This document shows positions 19,351 to 28,274 of a DNA stretch of 64,000 nt, in pieces. Each line of letters opens with the position of its first letter. The stretch's first letter is position 1. Source of the stretch: Streptomyces coelicoflavus. Lineage in GTDB: Bacteria; Actinomycetota; Actinomycetes; Streptomycetales; Streptomycetaceae. The DNA is taken from the NCBI RefSeq assembly GCF_003112555.1, contig NZ_BEWB01000005.1, forward strand, positions 186,001 through 250,000. The letters are read 5' to 3'. The position numbers and the translations under genes are program-made. The notes beneath the pieces were generated by a model. That model made no database searches and was not told where the DNA came from. It saw only the letters and a list, made by a program, of their open reading frames with translations.

Positions 19351-19659
19351 TCAGGTCACGGGCAGCCCCAGGAGTGCGCGGGCCACGTCCCGCGGCGGCT
19401 CGTCCCGTTCCCGCGCGAGCGCGATCACGGCTCGGCACGCCAGTTCGTTGACCCCGAAGGAGAGGGCCTCCGGCGACACCCGGCCCGCCGCCTCGTCGAT
19501 CCGGTCCTGGTCGTCGTCCACACACGCCGAGACGTACGCGGCCGCGGCCTCGAACAAGTTGTGGGAACGCGACCCGCCCCCCGTCCGCTGGTTCTTCGCC
19601 GCTTCCGAGCGCCGGGCGGTGCGGGATCTGTCCCAGGCCCCGCGGATCCTGTCGAACAA
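19351..19659 (-). CDS. Small hypothetical protein
   Basis: About 102 aa: a basic N-terminus (FDRIRGAWDRSRTARRSEAAKNQRT) followed by an acidic helical region (NLFEAAAAYVSACVDDDQDRIDEAAGRVSPEALSFGVNELACRAVIALARE). GGGGAGG lies 9 nt before TTG 19659, which I prefer; a GTG at 19668 touches the ribosome site directly. It is divergent from the oxygenase-like gene at 19754. No family recognised, but the helical repeat-like C-terminus argues for a real soluble protein. Confidence 0.6.
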   Translation of the reverse strand: MFDRIRGAWDRSRTARRSEAAKNQRTGGGSRSHNLFEAAAAYVSACVDDDQDRIDEAAGRVSPEALSFGVNELACRAVIALARERDEPPRDVARALLGLPVT

Positions 19660-19753
19660 ATGGATCACCCTCCCCTTGTGATCACCCTGCCTGGCGGTAC
19701 ATGTCCTGCTACTCAACGTAGAGTCGAAGCTCCGACGGCAGAAGGGGGCAGCC

Positions 19754-20653
19754 ATGGTGCGGCGCTTCGAACTACTGGCACAGATCAGGCGCATGGACCC
19801 CTACGGGAACGCCTCGGAGATCTACCGGCTCTCCTCGGCCTACGAGTTCCCCTGGGACTTCGCCCGCGCCCTGGAGCTGGCGCTCTACCGCACCTACGCC
19901 GTGCCGAGCATCGGCCGGCTGCTCGCCGAGACGGCGGAGTTCACCGACCGGCCCCAGAAGCGGTACGACGACACGGCACTGCTGCTCGACGCCGTCGTCG
20001 AGCACGGCTTCGACAGCGAGCAGGGGCGCACGGCGATCCGGCGCATCAACCGGATGCACCGCAGCTACGACATCACCAACGAGGACATGCGGTATGTCCT
20101 GTGCACGTTCGTCGTGACCCCCAAACGCTGGATCGACGCCTACGGATGGCGCCGGATGTCCCGCCACGAGACCGTCGCCTCCGCCGTCCACTACCGCACG
20201 TTGGGCCGGCACATGGGCATCAAGGACATTCCCGGTTCCTACGAGGAGTTCGAAGCCTGCCTCGACGCCTACGAGGCGGCCCACTTCGCCTGGGACGAGG
20301 GCGGGCGCCGTGTCTCCGACGCCACACTCGACCTCATGGCCTCCTGGTATCCGCGCCCCCTCGCACCCTTGCTGCGTGCCGGGACCCTCGCCCTGCTCGA
20401 CGACCACCTCCTGCGGGCCTTCGGCTACGCACCGCCGAGCAGCGCCACCCGGGCGGTCGTGCGCCGTGCCGTCAGGCTGCGCGGGCGGGCGGTCCGACTG
20501 CTGCCGCCGAGGCGTGCTCCGCACCATGCCCGACAGAACAGGGAGATCAAGGGATATCCGAACGGCTACCAACTGGCGGAGCTGGGCACCAGCCCGGTCC
20601 CCGGCATCCGGGGCTGTCCGGTCCGTCACATCGGCACGTCGGCCGCCGAGTGA
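19754..20653 (+). CDS. MpaB/latex-clearing-like (DUF2236) oxygenase family protein
   Basis: Protein of 299 aa resembling the MpaB/ER-bound oxygenase (DUF2236) group, which contains heme-binding rubber oxygenases and many uncharacterised actinobacterial members. Visible landmarks: the N-terminal FELLAQIRRMDPYGNASEIYRLSSAYEFPWDFARALELALYRTYAVP, an R-x-x-R-M-H-RSYDITNEDM helix (RINRMHRSYDIT) with the conserved His, YVLCTFVVTPKRWIDAYGW, and a Gly/Arg-rich C-terminus. The ATG at 19754 follows GAAGGGGG. The substrate is unknown; the oxygenase role is inferred from the family alone. Confidence 0.75.
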   Translation: MVRRFELLAQIRRMDPYGNASEIYRLSSAYEFPWDFARALELALYRTYAVPSIGRLLAETAEFTDRPQKRYDDTALLLDAVVEHGFDSEQGRTAIRRINRMHRSYDITNEDMRYVLCTFVVTPKRWIDAYGWRRMSRHETVASAVHYRTLGRHMGIKDIPGSYEEFEACLDAYEAAHFAWDEGGRRVSDATLDLMASWYPRPLAPLLRAGTLALLDDHLLRAFGYAPPSSATRAVVRRAVRLRGRAVRLLPPRRAPHHARQNREIKGYPNGYQLAELGTSPVPGIRGCPVRHIGTSAAE

Positions 20654-20713
20654 AGCCAGCGTCTCGCGCAGCCGGCCGAGTTCGGCCCGTCGCCGTCGCC
20701 GGGCGCGGCTGAC

Positions 20714-21313
20714 TCATGCCGCTCGTACCGCCAGTGCCAGGAAGCGGGACTCCTCGTCGACGTACACCGTCATGTCCCACCCGGAACCGGTCAGCAGCAC
20801 ACGGAGGTTGTGCTCGGCTCGCAGGTCGTCCGGGGTGAGCCGGCGCCCCTGCCGGGCCGCGAGCGCCGCCCTGCCGACCGGGTGGAAGAGCGCCAGTACA
20901 CCGCCGGGGCGCACGACGCGCGCCAACTCCCGCAGATTTCCGGCCGGATCGGGCAGGTGGGCGATGAGCCCCGCCGCGAACACCGCGTCGAGCGACCGAG
21001 AACGCAGCGGCAGCGCGGCCACGTCGGTCAGCAGCAGACACCCGTCGCGGTCCCTCCCGGCGTGTACGGCGGCCTGCAGCATGGCAGGGGTCAGATCGGC
21101 GCCGACGACCTGCCCGGAGCGCCCCACTGCCGCACGCAACGGCGGCAGGGCGCGCCCGGTGCCGCATCCCGCGTCGAGTACGCGATCACCCTTCCGGAGC
21201 CCGAGTTCGGCGACCGCGGCCGCGTAGGCCGGTCCGTCGTCGGGGAACCGGCGGTCCCAGTCGGCGGCCCGGGAGCCGAAGAACTCCTGCACGTGCGTGT
21301 GGTCGTCACTCAT
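20714..21313 (-). CDS. Class I SAM-dependent methyltransferase
   Basis: About 199 aa. Motif I VLDAGCGTGRALPPL (SAM-binding loop), the acidic end of strand 2 (VVGADLTPAML), motif II-like LDAVFAAGLIAHLPDP and the LARVVRPGGVLALFHPVGR strand-loop are all of the UbiE/Methyltransf_11 type. The substrate is unknown. ATG 21313 and an in-frame ATG 9 nt earlier (21322) are both possible starts; neither ribosome site is ideal. Convergent with the MpaB-like gene. Confidence 0.9.
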   Translation of the reverse strand: MSDDHTHVQEFFGSRAADWDRRFPDDGPAYAAAVAELGLRKGDRVLDAGCGTGRALPPLRAAVGRSGQVVGADLTPAMLQAAVHAGRDRDGCLLLTDVAALPLRSRSLDAVFAAGLIAHLPDPAGNLRELARVVRPGGVLALFHPVGRAALAARQGRRLTPDDLRAEHNLRVLLTGSGWDMTVYVDEESRFLALAVRAA

Positions 21314-21492
21314 GCTCCGCATGATCCCCCGAGAGGGCGGGAGATGCCGCAGCGCACACGTCGGAACATGACGCGATCGTCCCAGGACGGCGGGTGCCTG
21401 TTCGTGGCCGCCGCGCGAGACGGCTCCCGCATCGCCGCCTCACCTCACCTGCGTGACTGCCGGGATCGGCCTCGTGGCCCGCGATCCGGACC

Positions 21493-21921
21493 TCAGTCCG
21501 CCACCGACCTCTGGGCCAGGACTTTGTCCACGGGGACCCGGACGAGGAGTTCGCCCGGAACGCCGTTGCGCGCCCCGAACTCCTCGGCGCGTTCCTCACC
21601 CATGTACCGTGCGGCGATGCGGGCGGCCCAGTGCCGCAGCTCACCGGGATCCTCCGAGATCCGCGCCCGGCCCTGCAGCACCGCGAAATCGAAGGGCGGC
21701 CGGTCGTCGTCCACGCACAGGGCGATACGGCCGTCACGGACCAGATTGCGCCCCTTCACGGTGTCCTTGCCGGTGTTGAACACCAAGTCGTCCCCGTCCA
21801 GCAGGAACCAGATGGGCGCCACATGCGGGCTGCCGTCGGCCCGCACGGTCGAGAGCTTTCCGGTGCGCGTGCCTTCCGAGACGAAGGCCCGCCATTCCTC
21901 ATCGGTCATCTTCTGTGCCAT
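21493..21921 (-). CDS. PPOX-class pyridoxamine phosphate oxidase-like flavoprotein
   Basis: Protein of 142 aa, the usual length for the split-barrel FMN/F420-binding family. Motifs: TGKLSTVRADGSPHVAPIWFLLDGDDLVFNT, GRNLVRDGRIALCVDDDRPPFDFAVLQGRARI, and the helical RARISEDPGELRHWAARIAARYMG. Actinobacterial members of this type ('PPOX class F420-dependent') reduce small molecules with F420H2. Cofactor identity cannot be read from sequence here. The ATG at 21921 has AGGAGG about 9 nt upstream. Divergent from the Roadblock gene. Confidence 0.9.
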   Translation of the reverse strand: MAQKMTDEEWRAFVSEGTRTGKLSTVRADGSPHVAPIWFLLDGDDLVFNTGKDTVKGRNLVRDGRIALCVDDDRPPFDFAVLQGRARISEDPGELRHWAARIAARYMGEERAEEFGARNGVPGELLVRVPVDKVLAQRSVAD

Positions 21922-22028
21922 GCCCCCATCCTCCTTGCCCGGAGCACGGGCGTGGTGAAGGCTGGCGGACGGATCCCCCGGCCAGGGGGAGGCAACGCGT
22001 ACGGGGAGACACGGGGAGTTATCGGACC

Positions 22029-22442
22029 ATGGTGCAGAACCAGGGACTCGGCTGGCTGCTTGACGACCTGACGGCGCGCGTCGAGCACGTACGGCACGCG
22101 TTGGTCCTGTCCAACGACGGATTGGTGACCGGGGCGAGCACAGGCCTGCGACGCGAGGACGCCGAGCACCTCGCCGCCGTGTCGTCCGGGCTGCACAGTC
22201 TGGCCAAGGGCTCGGGCCGGCACTTCGGCGCCGGTCGGGTACGGCAGACGATGGTGGAGTTCGACGACGCGGTCCTGTTCGTCACCGCGGCGGGTTCGGG
22301 CAGCTGTCTGTGCGTGCTGAGCGGCGCGGAGGCCGACATCGGGCAGATCGCGTACGAGATGACGCTGCTCGTGAACCGGGTGGGCGAGCACCTCGACGTC
22401 GATGCGCGGCAGCCGCGACGCATATCCCCCACCGAGCCCTGA
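22029..22442 (+). CDS. Roadblock/LC7 domain protein (solitary)
   Basis: Protein of 137 aa with one Roadblock/LC7 domain: LGWLLDDLTARVEHVRHALVLSNDGLVTGASTGL, then SSGLHSLAKG, QTMVEFDDAVLFVTAAGSGSCLCVL. In Streptomyces 'conservons' a sensor kinase, Roadblock protein (CvnB), DUF742 protein (CvnC) and small GTPase (CvnD) are adjacent. None of those partners lies here, so this is a solitary paralogue that may regulate a GTPase encoded elsewhere. The ATG at 22029 follows GGGGAG. Confidence 0.93.
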   Translation: MVQNQGLGWLLDDLTARVEHVRHALVLSNDGLVTGASTGLRREDAEHLAAVSSGLHSLAKGSGRHFGAGRVRQTMVEFDDAVLFVTAAGSGSCLCVLSGAEADIGQIAYEMTLLVNRVGEHLDVDARQPRRISPTEP

Positions 22443-22578
22443 CCTGCACTTTCGCGGACCGTTGGGGGCTGGCGCAGGGTTGTCCACAGGCCTGCCACGG
22501 AGGTCGCTGCTGCGGCTACGGTTTTGTGTCAGCGGGTGCGAACGGCGCCTGCCACACACTCCACGGGGGAGACGAACC

Positions 22579-23577
22579 ATGTCCGGCAACACCGTCACGC
22601 ACAGGGCCGGCGCAGCCGTCGAGCGGCCCGGCACCACCTGCGACGCCTCTGTCGCGCCGAAGCGCGCGGCAGGGGAACTGGGGCTCAGGCGAAGCGAACT
22701 CGACCTCGCGGTGCACCTCGGCCGTGTCCGCACGATTCCCGACCGCGTGGCAGGGGGGTGGCGAGTCCCCCGCGACGAGATCGACCGGATCCGGGCGGCG
22801 AACGGCTTCGCCGAGGGGCTTCGGTCCGGTGTCCGGACCGTCGGCACCACGGAGGGCGCGGCTCTCATGCACGTGACCAGGGCACGGTTCACCCGTCTGG
22901 CACGGCTGGGGCTGTTGGTACCGGTGAAGTTCTACGTCAACCGGTACCGCGCCGTCGTCTGGCTCTACCTGGCCGAGGAGCTACGGCGGTTCGCCGCCGA
23001 CGAGCGCAACGCGACACTGCTGACGGGCCGCACAACCGAAGTCCTCCGGGCCCAACTGGGGGAGGGGCTGGACCTGCGGCCCCGCAACTGGCGGGGAAGG
23101 CACCTGGGCTTCCTGCTCCGCCAGGCGGCCGACGACCCGTGGGACCGGGCCGCGGCCGTGGCGTCGCTGCTCGACGCAGCCGAGGTCTCGGAGGTCGTCA
23201 CCGACCCGTACGACCGCTCCCGTCTGCGCCGGTTCCGTCCCGTGACGGCGGCGCACGGCTCGCCGGAATCCCCGGCCGCACAGCTCGCCGAGGAGATCGT
23301 GACAGCCGCAGACCAGGACGAGATCGACTGGCTCCGGTCGGACCTGGCAGCAGCGGTGGAAGCGGCCCGTCGGCAGTGTCCGGCACCCCGCCCGGCCCTG
23401 CACGCCGTGCCGATCGAGTCCGGTTCCGAGCCCGTGCCCGGCGAGACGGCGGAGCCCCTGCGGCCCGGGACGGTGGCCGGCGCGCGGCAGGGCACAGAGC
23501 TCCAGGGACCACGCCCGGCGGAGCGACCCGGACGGCCAGGCGGCCTGTTCGGCCGACTGTGGCGCAGAGACTCCTGA
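22579..23577 (+). CDS. DUF6397 family protein
   Basis: Protein of 332 aa. The N-terminal 130 residues hold two helix-turn-helix-like units (AAGELGLRRSELDLAVHLGRVRTIPD..GGWRVPRDEIDRI and ALMHVTRARFTRLARLGLLVPVKFYVNRYRAVVWLYLAEELRRFA). The centre contains RNWRGRHLGFLLRQAADDPWDRAAAVASLLD, followed by a disordered Pro-rich tail ending in GGLFGRLWRR. I recognise this as the Streptomyces DUF6397 family, of unknown function; a DNA-binding role is inferred from the N-terminus. The ATG at 22579 has GGGGGAGA upstream. It ends 1 bp before the convergent tesB gene. Confidence 0.8.
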   Translation: MSGNTVTHRAGAAVERPGTTCDASVAPKRAAGELGLRRSELDLAVHLGRVRTIPDRVAGGWRVPRDEIDRIRAANGFAEGLRSGVRTVGTTEGAALMHVTRARFTRLARLGLLVPVKFYVNRYRAVVWLYLAEELRRFAADERNATLLTGRTTEVLRAQLGEGLDLRPRNWRGRHLGFLLRQAADDPWDRAAAVASLLDAAEVSEVVTDPYDRSRLRRFRPVTAAHGSPESPAAQLAEEIVTAADQDEIDWLRSDLAAAVEAARRQCPAPRPALHAVPIESGSEPVPGETAEPLRPGTVAGARQGTELQGPRPAERPGRPGGLFGRLWRRDS

Positions 23578-23578
23578 C

Positions 23579-24445
23579 CTACAGGGACCGGAAGAGGCCC
23601 TCCTGGACGACGGACACCAGCATCCGTCCTTCCGTGTCGTAGATCCGTCCACGGGCGAGCCCGCGGCCTCCGGTCGCGATCGGAGACTCCTGGTCGTACA
23701 GGAACCACTCGTCCGCGCGGAACGGCCGGTGGAACCACATGGCGTGGTCCAGCGACGCCATGTCGAACCCTCTGGGGCCCCACAGCGGCTCCACCGGGAT
23801 ACGCACCGCGTCCAGGAGCGTCATGTCGCTCGCGTAGGTCAGGGCGCAGGTGTGCACGAGCGGGTCGTCGCCGAGCGGCCCCACCGCACGCATCCACACG
23901 GCGCTGCGGGGCTCGGCGCCCTCGACCTCCTCGGGGCTCCAGCGCAGCCGGTCGACGTAGCGGATGTCGAAGGGCTGGCGGCGTGCCATCCGCTCCAGCT
24001 GCTCCGGCAGTTCGCCCAGGTGCTCCCGTACCTCATCGGCGACCGTCGGCAGCGACTCGGGATCCGGGACCTTGCGGGCCGGTGGCAACTGGTGCTCGAA
24101 ACTCCCCTGCTCAGGCTTGTGAAAGGAGGCGGTGAGCGTGAAGATCGTGCGTCCCTGCTGCACGGCGGTGACCCGGCGGGTCGTGAACGACCGCCCGTCC
24201 CGGTCCCGTTCGACCTGGTACACGATCGGCACACCGGGGCGACCGGGACGCAGGAAGTACGCGTGCAGCGAGTGCACCGGGCGGTCGCCGTCGGTGGTGC
24301 GGCCCGCGGCGACCAGCGCCTGGCCGGCCACCTGGCCGCCGAAGACGCGCTGCAGCGACTCCTCGGGGCTGCGGCCCCGGAAGATGTTGACCTCGATCTG
24401 CTCCAGGTCGAGCAGGGCGACGAGGCTCTCGGCCGGATTCGTCAT
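23579..24445 (-). CDS. tesB: Acyl-CoA thioesterase II
   Basis: Protein of 288 aa, the usual length of TesB. It hydrolyses acyl-CoA to free fatty acid and CoA and has a double hot-dog fold. Motifs: FRGRSPEESLQRVFGGQVAGQALVAA (first hot-dog), PVHSLHAYFLRPGRPGVPIVYQVERDRDGRSFTTRRVTAVQQG, and the second hot-dog LTYASDMTLLD ... SLDHAMWFHRPFRADEWFLYDQESP, containing the catalytic Asp/Thr region. The ATG at 24445 has AGGAGA 9 nt upstream. It lies 19 bp after the helicase stop, so it is probably cotranscribed with it. Confidence 0.95.
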   Translation of the reverse strand: MTNPAESLVALLDLEQIEVNIFRGRSPEESLQRVFGGQVAGQALVAAGRTTDGDRPVHSLHAYFLRPGRPGVPIVYQVERDRDGRSFTTRRVTAVQQGRTIFTLTASFHKPEQGSFEHQLPPARKVPDPESLPTVADEVREHLGELPEQLERMARRQPFDIRYVDRLRWSPEEVEGAEPRSAVWMRAVGPLGDDPLVHTCALTYASDMTLLDAVRIPVEPLWGPRGFDMASLDHAMWFHRPFRADEWFLYDQESPIATGGRGLARGRIYDTEGRMLVSVVQEGLFRSL

Positions 24446-24464
24446 CGGTGGGAGTCTCCTGTGC

Positions 24465-26978
24465 TCACAGCTGGCCGACATCGGTGACGCGGACGACCGC
24501 ACGGCCCTCCGCGTCGGAGGCGGTGAGGTCGACCTCCGCGCTGATGCCCCAGTCGTGGTCGTCGTTCGGGTCGTCGAAGATCTGCCGCACGCGCCACAGC
24601 CCGTTCTGCGGCTCCTCCTCGATGATCAGCAGCTTCGGTCCGCGGGCGTCGGGGCCGGTGCGGAGGTCGTCGTACTCGTCCCAGTACTTGTCCATGGCCT
24701 CACCCCACGCGTCGGCGTCCCAGCCGGCGTCGGCGTCCATCTCGCCCAGCTCGCCGACGTGGTCGAGGGCGGCGAGCTCGACCCGGCGGAACATGGCGTT
24801 GCGGACCAGGACCCGGAAGGCGCGCGAGTTGGCGGTGACCGGCCGTACCTGGTCGGCCTTCTCCTGCGCCTCCTCGGCGGTCATCTCCTCCGGGTTGGCG
24901 AGCTGCTCCCACTCGTCGAGGAGACTGGAGTCGACCTGGCGCACCATCTCGCCGAGCCACTCGATCAGGTCCTGCAGGTCCTCGGACTTCAGGTCGTCCG
25001 GGACGGTGTGGTCGAGGGCCTTGTAGGCGCTGGCCAGGTAGCGCAGCACGATGCCCTCGGTGCGGGCCAGTTCGTAGTGGGAGACCAGCTCGGTGAAGGT
25101 CAGCGCCCGCTCGTACATGTCGCGGATGACCGACTTCGGGGACAGCGGGTGGTCACCGACCCAGGGGTGGCTCCTGCGGTAGGTGTCGTAGGCGTGGAAG
25201 AGCAACTCCTCCAGGGGCTTCGGGTACGTGACGTCCTGGAGGCGCTCCATGCGCTCCTCGTACTCGACCCCGTCCGCCTTCATCGCGGCCACGGCCTCGC
25301 CGCGCGCCTTGTTCTGCTGAGCGGCGAGGATCTGGCGCGGGTCGTCCAGCGTGGACTCCACGACCGACACCATGTCCAGCGCGTACGACGGCGACTCCGG
25401 GTCCAGCAGTTCGAAGGCGGCCAGAGCGAAGGTGGACAGCGGCTGGTTCAGGGCGAAGTCCTGCTGCAGGTCCACCGTCAGACGCACGATGCGTCCCTCG
25501 GCGTCCGGCTGGTCGAGCTTCTCCACGATGCCGCCGTCCAGCAGCGAGCGGTAGATGGCGATCGCCCGCCGGATGTGCCTGAGCTGCTGCCTGCGCGGCT
25601 CGTGGTTGTCCTCCAGCAGGTGACGCATCGCGGAGAAGGCGTCGCCGGGGCGGGCGATCACCGACAGCAGCATGGTGTGCGTGACCCGGAAGCGGGAGGT
25701 CAACGGCTCCGGCTGGGAGCCGATCAGCTTCTCGAACGTGCTCTCCGACCAGGCCACGAAGCCCTCGGGTGCCTTCTTCCGGACGACCTTGCGGCGTTTC
25801 TTCGGGTCGTCACCGGCCTTGGCGAGCGCCTTCTCGTTCTCGACGACGTGCTCGGGTGCCTGGGCGACGACGAAACCCTCCGTGTCGAACCCGGCGCGCC
25901 CGGCCCGGCCGGCGATCTGGTGGAACTCCCGCGCCCTGAGCGTGCGGACCCGGGTGCCGTCGTACTTCGTCAGCGCAGTGAACAGGACGGTGCGGATCGG
26001 GACGTTGACGCCCACGCCGAGCGTGTCCGTTCCGCAGATCACCTTCAGCAGACCGGCCTGCGCGAGCTTCTCCACCAGTCGCCGGTACTTGGGCAGCATG
26101 CCGGCGTGGTGGACCCCGATGCCGTGCCGCACGTAGCGGGAGAGATTGCGGCCGAACTTCGTGGTGAAGCGGAAGTTGCCGATCAGATCGGCGATCCGCT
26201 CCTTCTCCTCCCGCGTGCACATGTTGATGCTCATGAGCGCCTGCGCCCGCTCCACGGCCTGCGCCTGCGTGAAGTGCACGATGTACACGGGAGCCTGCCG
26301 GGCCGACAGCAGATCGGTGAGCGTCTCGGTGAGCGGGGTGTAGCGGAACTCGTAGGACAGCGGCACCGGACGGGTGGCCGAACGGACCACCGAGGTGGGA
26401 CGGCCGGTACGGCGTGCGAGGTCCCCCTCGAAGAACGAGACGTCACCGAGTGTCGCGGACATCAGGACGAACTGCGCCTGCGGAAGTTCCAGCAGGGGAA
26501 TCTGCCAGGCCCAGCCGCGGTCCGGCTCCGCGTAGAAGTGGAACTCGTCCATGACGACCTGGCCGATGTCCGCGTGCTTGCCGTCACGCAGCGCGATCGA
26601 CGCCAGGACCTCGGCGGTGCAGCAGATGACGGGTGCGTCGGAGTTCACGGAGGCGTCACCGGTCAGCATGCCCACGTTCTCGGTGCCGAAGATCTTGCAC
26701 AGCTCGAAGAACTTCTCCGACACCAGCGCCTTGATCGGAGCCGTGTAGAACGTGACCTCGTCCCGGGCCAGCGCGGCGAAGTGAGCGCCGGCCGCGATCA
26801 TGCTCTTGCCGGAGCCGGTGGGCGTCGACACGATCACGTTCGCGCCGGAGACCACCTCGATCAGCGCCTCCTCCTGATGAGGGTAGAGCGTGAGACCGCG
26901 TTCCTCGGCCCACGCCTCGAAGGCTTCGTACAGGGCATCGGGGTCGGCGGTCCGCGGCAGCTGATCGATGAGGGTCAC
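24465..26978 (-). CDS. DEAD/DEAH-box helicase with DUF3516 C-terminus
   Basis: Protein of 837 aa. The Ski2-like helicase core has STPTGSGKSMIAAGAH (Walker A, about residue 50), VTFYTAPIKALVSEKF, the DEFH Walker B box VVMDEFHFYAEPDRGWAW (about 140), VLMSATLGD, and motif VI HQIAGRAGRAGFDTEG. The second half matches the DUF3516 region of actinobacterial helicases (WSESTFEKLIGSQPEPLTSRFRVTHTMLLSVI, EEMTAEEAQEKADQVRPVTANSRAFRVLVRNAMFRRVELAA). Substrate and role (RNA or DNA) are not established. The start is GTG 26978 with a GGGGG block upstream. tesB follows in the same orientation. Confidence 0.95.
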   Translation of the reverse strand: MTLIDQLPRTADPDALYEAFEAWAEERGLTLYPHQEEALIEVVSGANVIVSTPTGSGKSMIAAGAHFAALARDEVTFYTAPIKALVSEKFFELCKIFGTENVGMLTGDASVNSDAPVICCTAEVLASIALRDGKHADIGQVVMDEFHFYAEPDRGWAWQIPLLELPQAQFVLMSATLGDVSFFEGDLARRTGRPTSVVRSATRPVPLSYEFRYTPLTETLTDLLSARQAPVYIVHFTQAQAVERAQALMSINMCTREEKERIADLIGNFRFTTKFGRNLSRYVRHGIGVHHAGMLPKYRRLVEKLAQAGLLKVICGTDTLGVGVNVPIRTVLFTALTKYDGTRVRTLRAREFHQIAGRAGRAGFDTEGFVVAQAPEHVVENEKALAKAGDDPKKRRKVVRKKAPEGFVAWSESTFEKLIGSQPEPLTSRFRVTHTMLLSVIARPGDAFSAMRHLLEDNHEPRRQQLRHIRRAIAIYRSLLDGGIVEKLDQPDAEGRIVRLTVDLQQDFALNQPLSTFALAAFELLDPESPSYALDMVSVVESTLDDPRQILAAQQNKARGEAVAAMKADGVEYEERMERLQDVTYPKPLEELLFHAYDTYRRSHPWVGDHPLSPKSVIRDMYERALTFTELVSHYELARTEGIVLRYLASAYKALDHTVPDDLKSEDLQDLIEWLGEMVRQVDSSLLDEWEQLANPEEMTAEEAQEKADQVRPVTANSRAFRVLVRNAMFRRVELAALDHVGELGEMDADAGWDADAWGEAMDKYWDEYDDLRTGPDARGPKLLIIEEEPQNGLWRVRQIFDDPNDDHDWGISAEVDLTASDAEGRAVVRVTDVGQL

Positions 26979-27123
26979 GCCCCCATCTTGCCTGCCGCGG
27001 GCCGCGATGGGGGAATCGGCTGTCCGCGTGAAGATCACGAACGCTACGCTGGGTCGCCGACGCGGCAACAGCGGACCCGGACAACTGCACAGCGGCACAC
27101 GAGAAATGGGGCGGGCAACGGCG

Positions 27124-27918
27124 ATGATGGGACCAGCACACTCACTGTCGGGCGCCGCGGCGTGGCTCGGTGTCGGAGCGGCGACCGCCGCCGCGGGGCA
27201 CCCGATGCCCTGGCCGGTCCTGCTCGCCGGGGCCCTGATCTGTGCCGGAGCGGCACTCGCTCCGGACCTCGACCACAAGGCGGCCACCATCTCCCGGGCC
27301 TTCGGACCGGTCTCACGGGGACTGTGCGAGATCGTCGACAAGCTGTCCGCCGCCGTCTACAAGGCCACCAGGAAGCGGGGCGACCCACGCCGCTCCGGCG
27401 GACACCGCACGCTGACGCACACCTGGCTGTGGGCGGTCCTGATCGGCGGGGGAACCTCGGCGCTGGCGATCATGGGCGGCCGGTGGGCGGTCCTGGCGAT
27501 CCTGTTCGTACACATGGTGCTGGCCATCGAGGGTCTGCTCTGGCGGGCCACCCGCGGTTCCAGCAGCGACGTGCTGGTGTGGCTGCTGGCCGGGACCAGC
27601 GCATGGATCCTCGCCGGGATCCTGGACAAGCCGGACGGCGGCGCGGACTGGCTGTTCACCGCACCGGGCCAGGAGTACCTGTGGCTGGGCCTGCCGATCG
27701 TGCTCGGCGCGCTGGTGCACGACATCGGGGACGCGCTGACCGTCTCCGGGTGCCCGATACTCTGGCCGATACCCGTGGGCCGCAAGCGCTGGTACCCCAT
27801 CGGGCCGCCGAAGGCCATGCGGTTCCGTGCGGGCAGCTGGGTGGAGCTGAAGGTACTGATGCCGGTGTTCATGCTGCTCGGGGGAGTGGGCGGCGCCGCG
27901 GCACTCAACTTCATCTGA
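27124..27918 (+). CDS. Membrane-bound metal-dependent hydrolase, YdjM (DUF457) family
   Basis: Protein of 264 aa with several membrane helices. Family signatures: the N-terminal GPAHSLSGAAAWLG with a conserved His, ALAPDLDHKAATISR (Asp-x-Asp-His), HRTLTHTWLWAV, and a late VHDIGDALTVSGCPILWPIPVGRKRWYP. These conserved His/Asp residues are the presumed metal ligands of the LexA-regulated YdjM/DUF457 group, whose reaction is unknown. There is a double ATG at 27124/27127; upstream Met codons are possible. It is divergent from the helicase gene. Confidence 0.9.
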   Translation: MMGPAHSLSGAAAWLGVGAATAAAGHPMPWPVLLAGALICAGAALAPDLDHKAATISRAFGPVSRGLCEIVDKLSAAVYKATRKRGDPRRSGGHRTLTHTWLWAVLIGGGTSALAIMGGRWAVLAILFVHMVLAIEGLLWRATRGSSSDVLVWLLAGTSAWILAGILDKPDGGADWLFTAPGQEYLWLGLPIVLGALVHDIGDALTVSGCPILWPIPVGRKRWYPIGPPKAMRFRAGSWVELKVLMPVFMLLGGVGGAAALNFI

Positions 27919-27938
27919 GTGACGCGGGCCGGGCCGTC

Positions 27939-28211
27939 TCAGCCGGCTTCCCCGGCGTCCTGCCCCTCGCCCGCGCCGTACCGCCGCTCGAAGCGGGCGA
28001 CGCGCCCCTCCGAGTCCACCGTTCGGGCCTTCCCCGTGTAGAAGGGATGGCTCTCCGAGGAGATCTCCACGTCCACCACCGGGTAGGTCTCGCCGTCGTC
28101 CCACGCGATGGTCTGGTCACTGGTGGCGGTGGACCGGGTCAGGAAGGCGTACCCGGCACTGCGGTCGCGGAAGACGACGGGCCGGTATTCGGGGTGCTTG
28201 TCCTGCTGCAT
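27939..28211 (-). CDS. rpmE2: 50S ribosomal protein L31 type B (zinc-free)
   Basis: Protein of 90 aa. [26 protein letters not shown] and [37 protein letters not shown] are the hallmark segments of type B L31. The CxxC zinc pairs of the C+ form are absent. In actinomycetes such C- paralogues replace the zinc-containing L31 when zinc is short and are usually repressed by Zur. I did not see a convincing Zur box just upstream. The ATG at 28211 has GAGGAG 6 nt upstream. The DUF5709 gene lies upstream beyond a terminator-like hairpin. Confidence 0.95.
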   Translation of the reverse strand: MQQDKHPEYRPVVFRDRSAGYAFLTRSTATSDQTIAWDDGETYPVVDVEISSESHPFYTGKARTVDSEGRVARFERRYGAGEGQDAGEAG

Positions 28212-28242
28212 GGCGGCTCCTCGTTCGGCGGGGATCATCGGG

Positions 28243-28266
28243 GCGACGGCGCGGGCCCGCCGTCGC
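28243..28266 (-). terminator. Inverted repeat between DUF5709 gene and rpmE2
   Basis: Arms GCGACGGCG (28243-28251) and CGCCGTCGC (28258-28266) flank a 6-nt loop. They lie 9 bp after the DUF5709 stop and 32 bp before the L31 start, so the hairpin likely ends the DUF5709 transcript. No T-tract. Confidence 0.55.
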
Positions 28267-28274
28267 GAGTGGCG